Shown here one piece after another: positions 5,198-5,324 of a stretch of DNA of 5,324 bases. The first letter of the stretch is position 1. Every line of letters begins with the position of its first letter. Both the position numbers and the translations under genes were made by a program. The notes beneath the pieces were generated by a model, which worked only from the letters and a program-made list of their open reading frames with translations, had not been told where the DNA came from and did not search any database. Origin of the DNA: an uncultured Carnobacteriaceae bacterium (GTDB taxonomy: Bacteria; Bacillota; Bacilli; Lactobacillales; Aerococcaceae); NCBI GenBank assembly GCA_938039195.1, contig CALHVK010000112.1, forward strand, positions 1-5,324, given 5' to 3'.

Positions 5198-5324
5198 CTA
5201 TTCATAATCCCCACCAGAAACCCCGTAATATTCTTCCAAGCTTAAGCCGGATTGGTAAATGGCAGTGGCTTTATCACCGACGTATCTTAAATGCCACGCT
5301 TCGGCTTGATAACCGGTGATGGTT
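5198..5324 (-). CDS. D-alanyl-D-alanine carboxypeptidase, M15B (VanY-type), C-terminal part
   Basis: Reading the minus strand from 5323 gives 41 codons and a TAG stop (5200-5198); the gene begins beyond the right edge. The fragment contains TGYQAEAWHLRYVG and then SGLSLEEYYG, which closely match the C-terminus of M15B zinc D,D-carboxypeptidases of the VanY/DacY type. In that family the E-x-W-H motif supplies the general-base Glu and the last zinc-ligand His (here fragment residues 8 and 11). The usual Pro between Glu and Trp is Ala here. The enzyme trims the terminal D-Ala of peptidoglycan stem peptides outside the membrane; the signal or anchor region is not in the window. It converges on the ATPase gene and shares its palindromic terminator. 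Family assignment is confident despite the short length; a role in vancomycin resistance should not be assumed. Confidence 0.85.
   Translation of the reverse strand, partial: TITGYQAEAWHLRYVGDKATAIYQSGLSLEEYYGVSGGDYE

Noticed and set aside
1..5324. CRISPR array, insertion sequence, phage attachment site, tRNA or rRNA
   Set aside because: I saw no regularly spaced repeats, transposase-like reading frame, terminal inverted repeats, or tRNA/rRNA-like sequence.

Overview
The window reads as chromosomal DNA from a low-GC Gram-positive bacterium, most likely a member of the Lactobacillales. The support is strong GGAG-type ribosome binding sites, U-tailed intrinsic terminators, tight gene packing, and protein families common there: a YhiN/HI0933 flavoprotein, a DUF6110 protein beside a P-type ATPase, and an M15B D,D-carboxypeptidase. 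I cannot fix the genus from sequence alone.

Layout. (1) Bases 1-783 (+) are the C-terminal two thirds of a YhiN-family FAD oxidoreductase, with an intrinsic terminator at 899-925. (2) The gene-poor stretch 784-1164 holds that terminator, a small AT-rich hairpin and, on the minus strand, an apparent complete transcription unit for a small RNA of about 115-120 nt. That unit has an exact TATAAT -10, an 8-bp closing helix and a UUCG-capped terminator. Its promoter diverges from the promoter of the next plus-strand gene. (3) Bases 1165-1875 (+) encode an unnamed 236-residue protein with a His-then-Cys arrangement like circularly permuted papain-fold hydrolases. It is followed 23 bases later by a DUF4336 metallo-beta-lactamase-like protein (1899-2654) and a terminator (2656-2684). 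(4) A well-formed promoter (2730-2758), followed by a dyad at 2765-2780 that could be an operator, drives a two-gene operon. The first gene encodes a 92-residue one-helix membrane protein (DUF6110 type, 2807-3085). The second encodes a divergent P1B-type ATPase (3085-5142) and overlaps the first by one base (TAATG). (5) A 40-bp perfect palindrome (5144-5183) is a bidirectional terminator shared with a convergent minus-strand gene, the C-terminus of an M15B D-alanyl-D-alanine carboxypeptidase (5198-5324).

The most interesting parts are the small-protein/P-type ATPase pair and the unassigned minus-strand RNA. In layout the pair resembles the mycobacterial PacL (DUF1490)-Ctp systems, where a small membrane protein supports a metal efflux pump. 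The ATPase keeps its catalytic motifs but has an altered metal-site motif (YSC in place of CPC) and an N-terminal metal-binding-like domain without CxxC. The block from 1899 to 5142 also looks more AT-rich than the genes at 1-783 and 1165-1875, which may mean a different origin.
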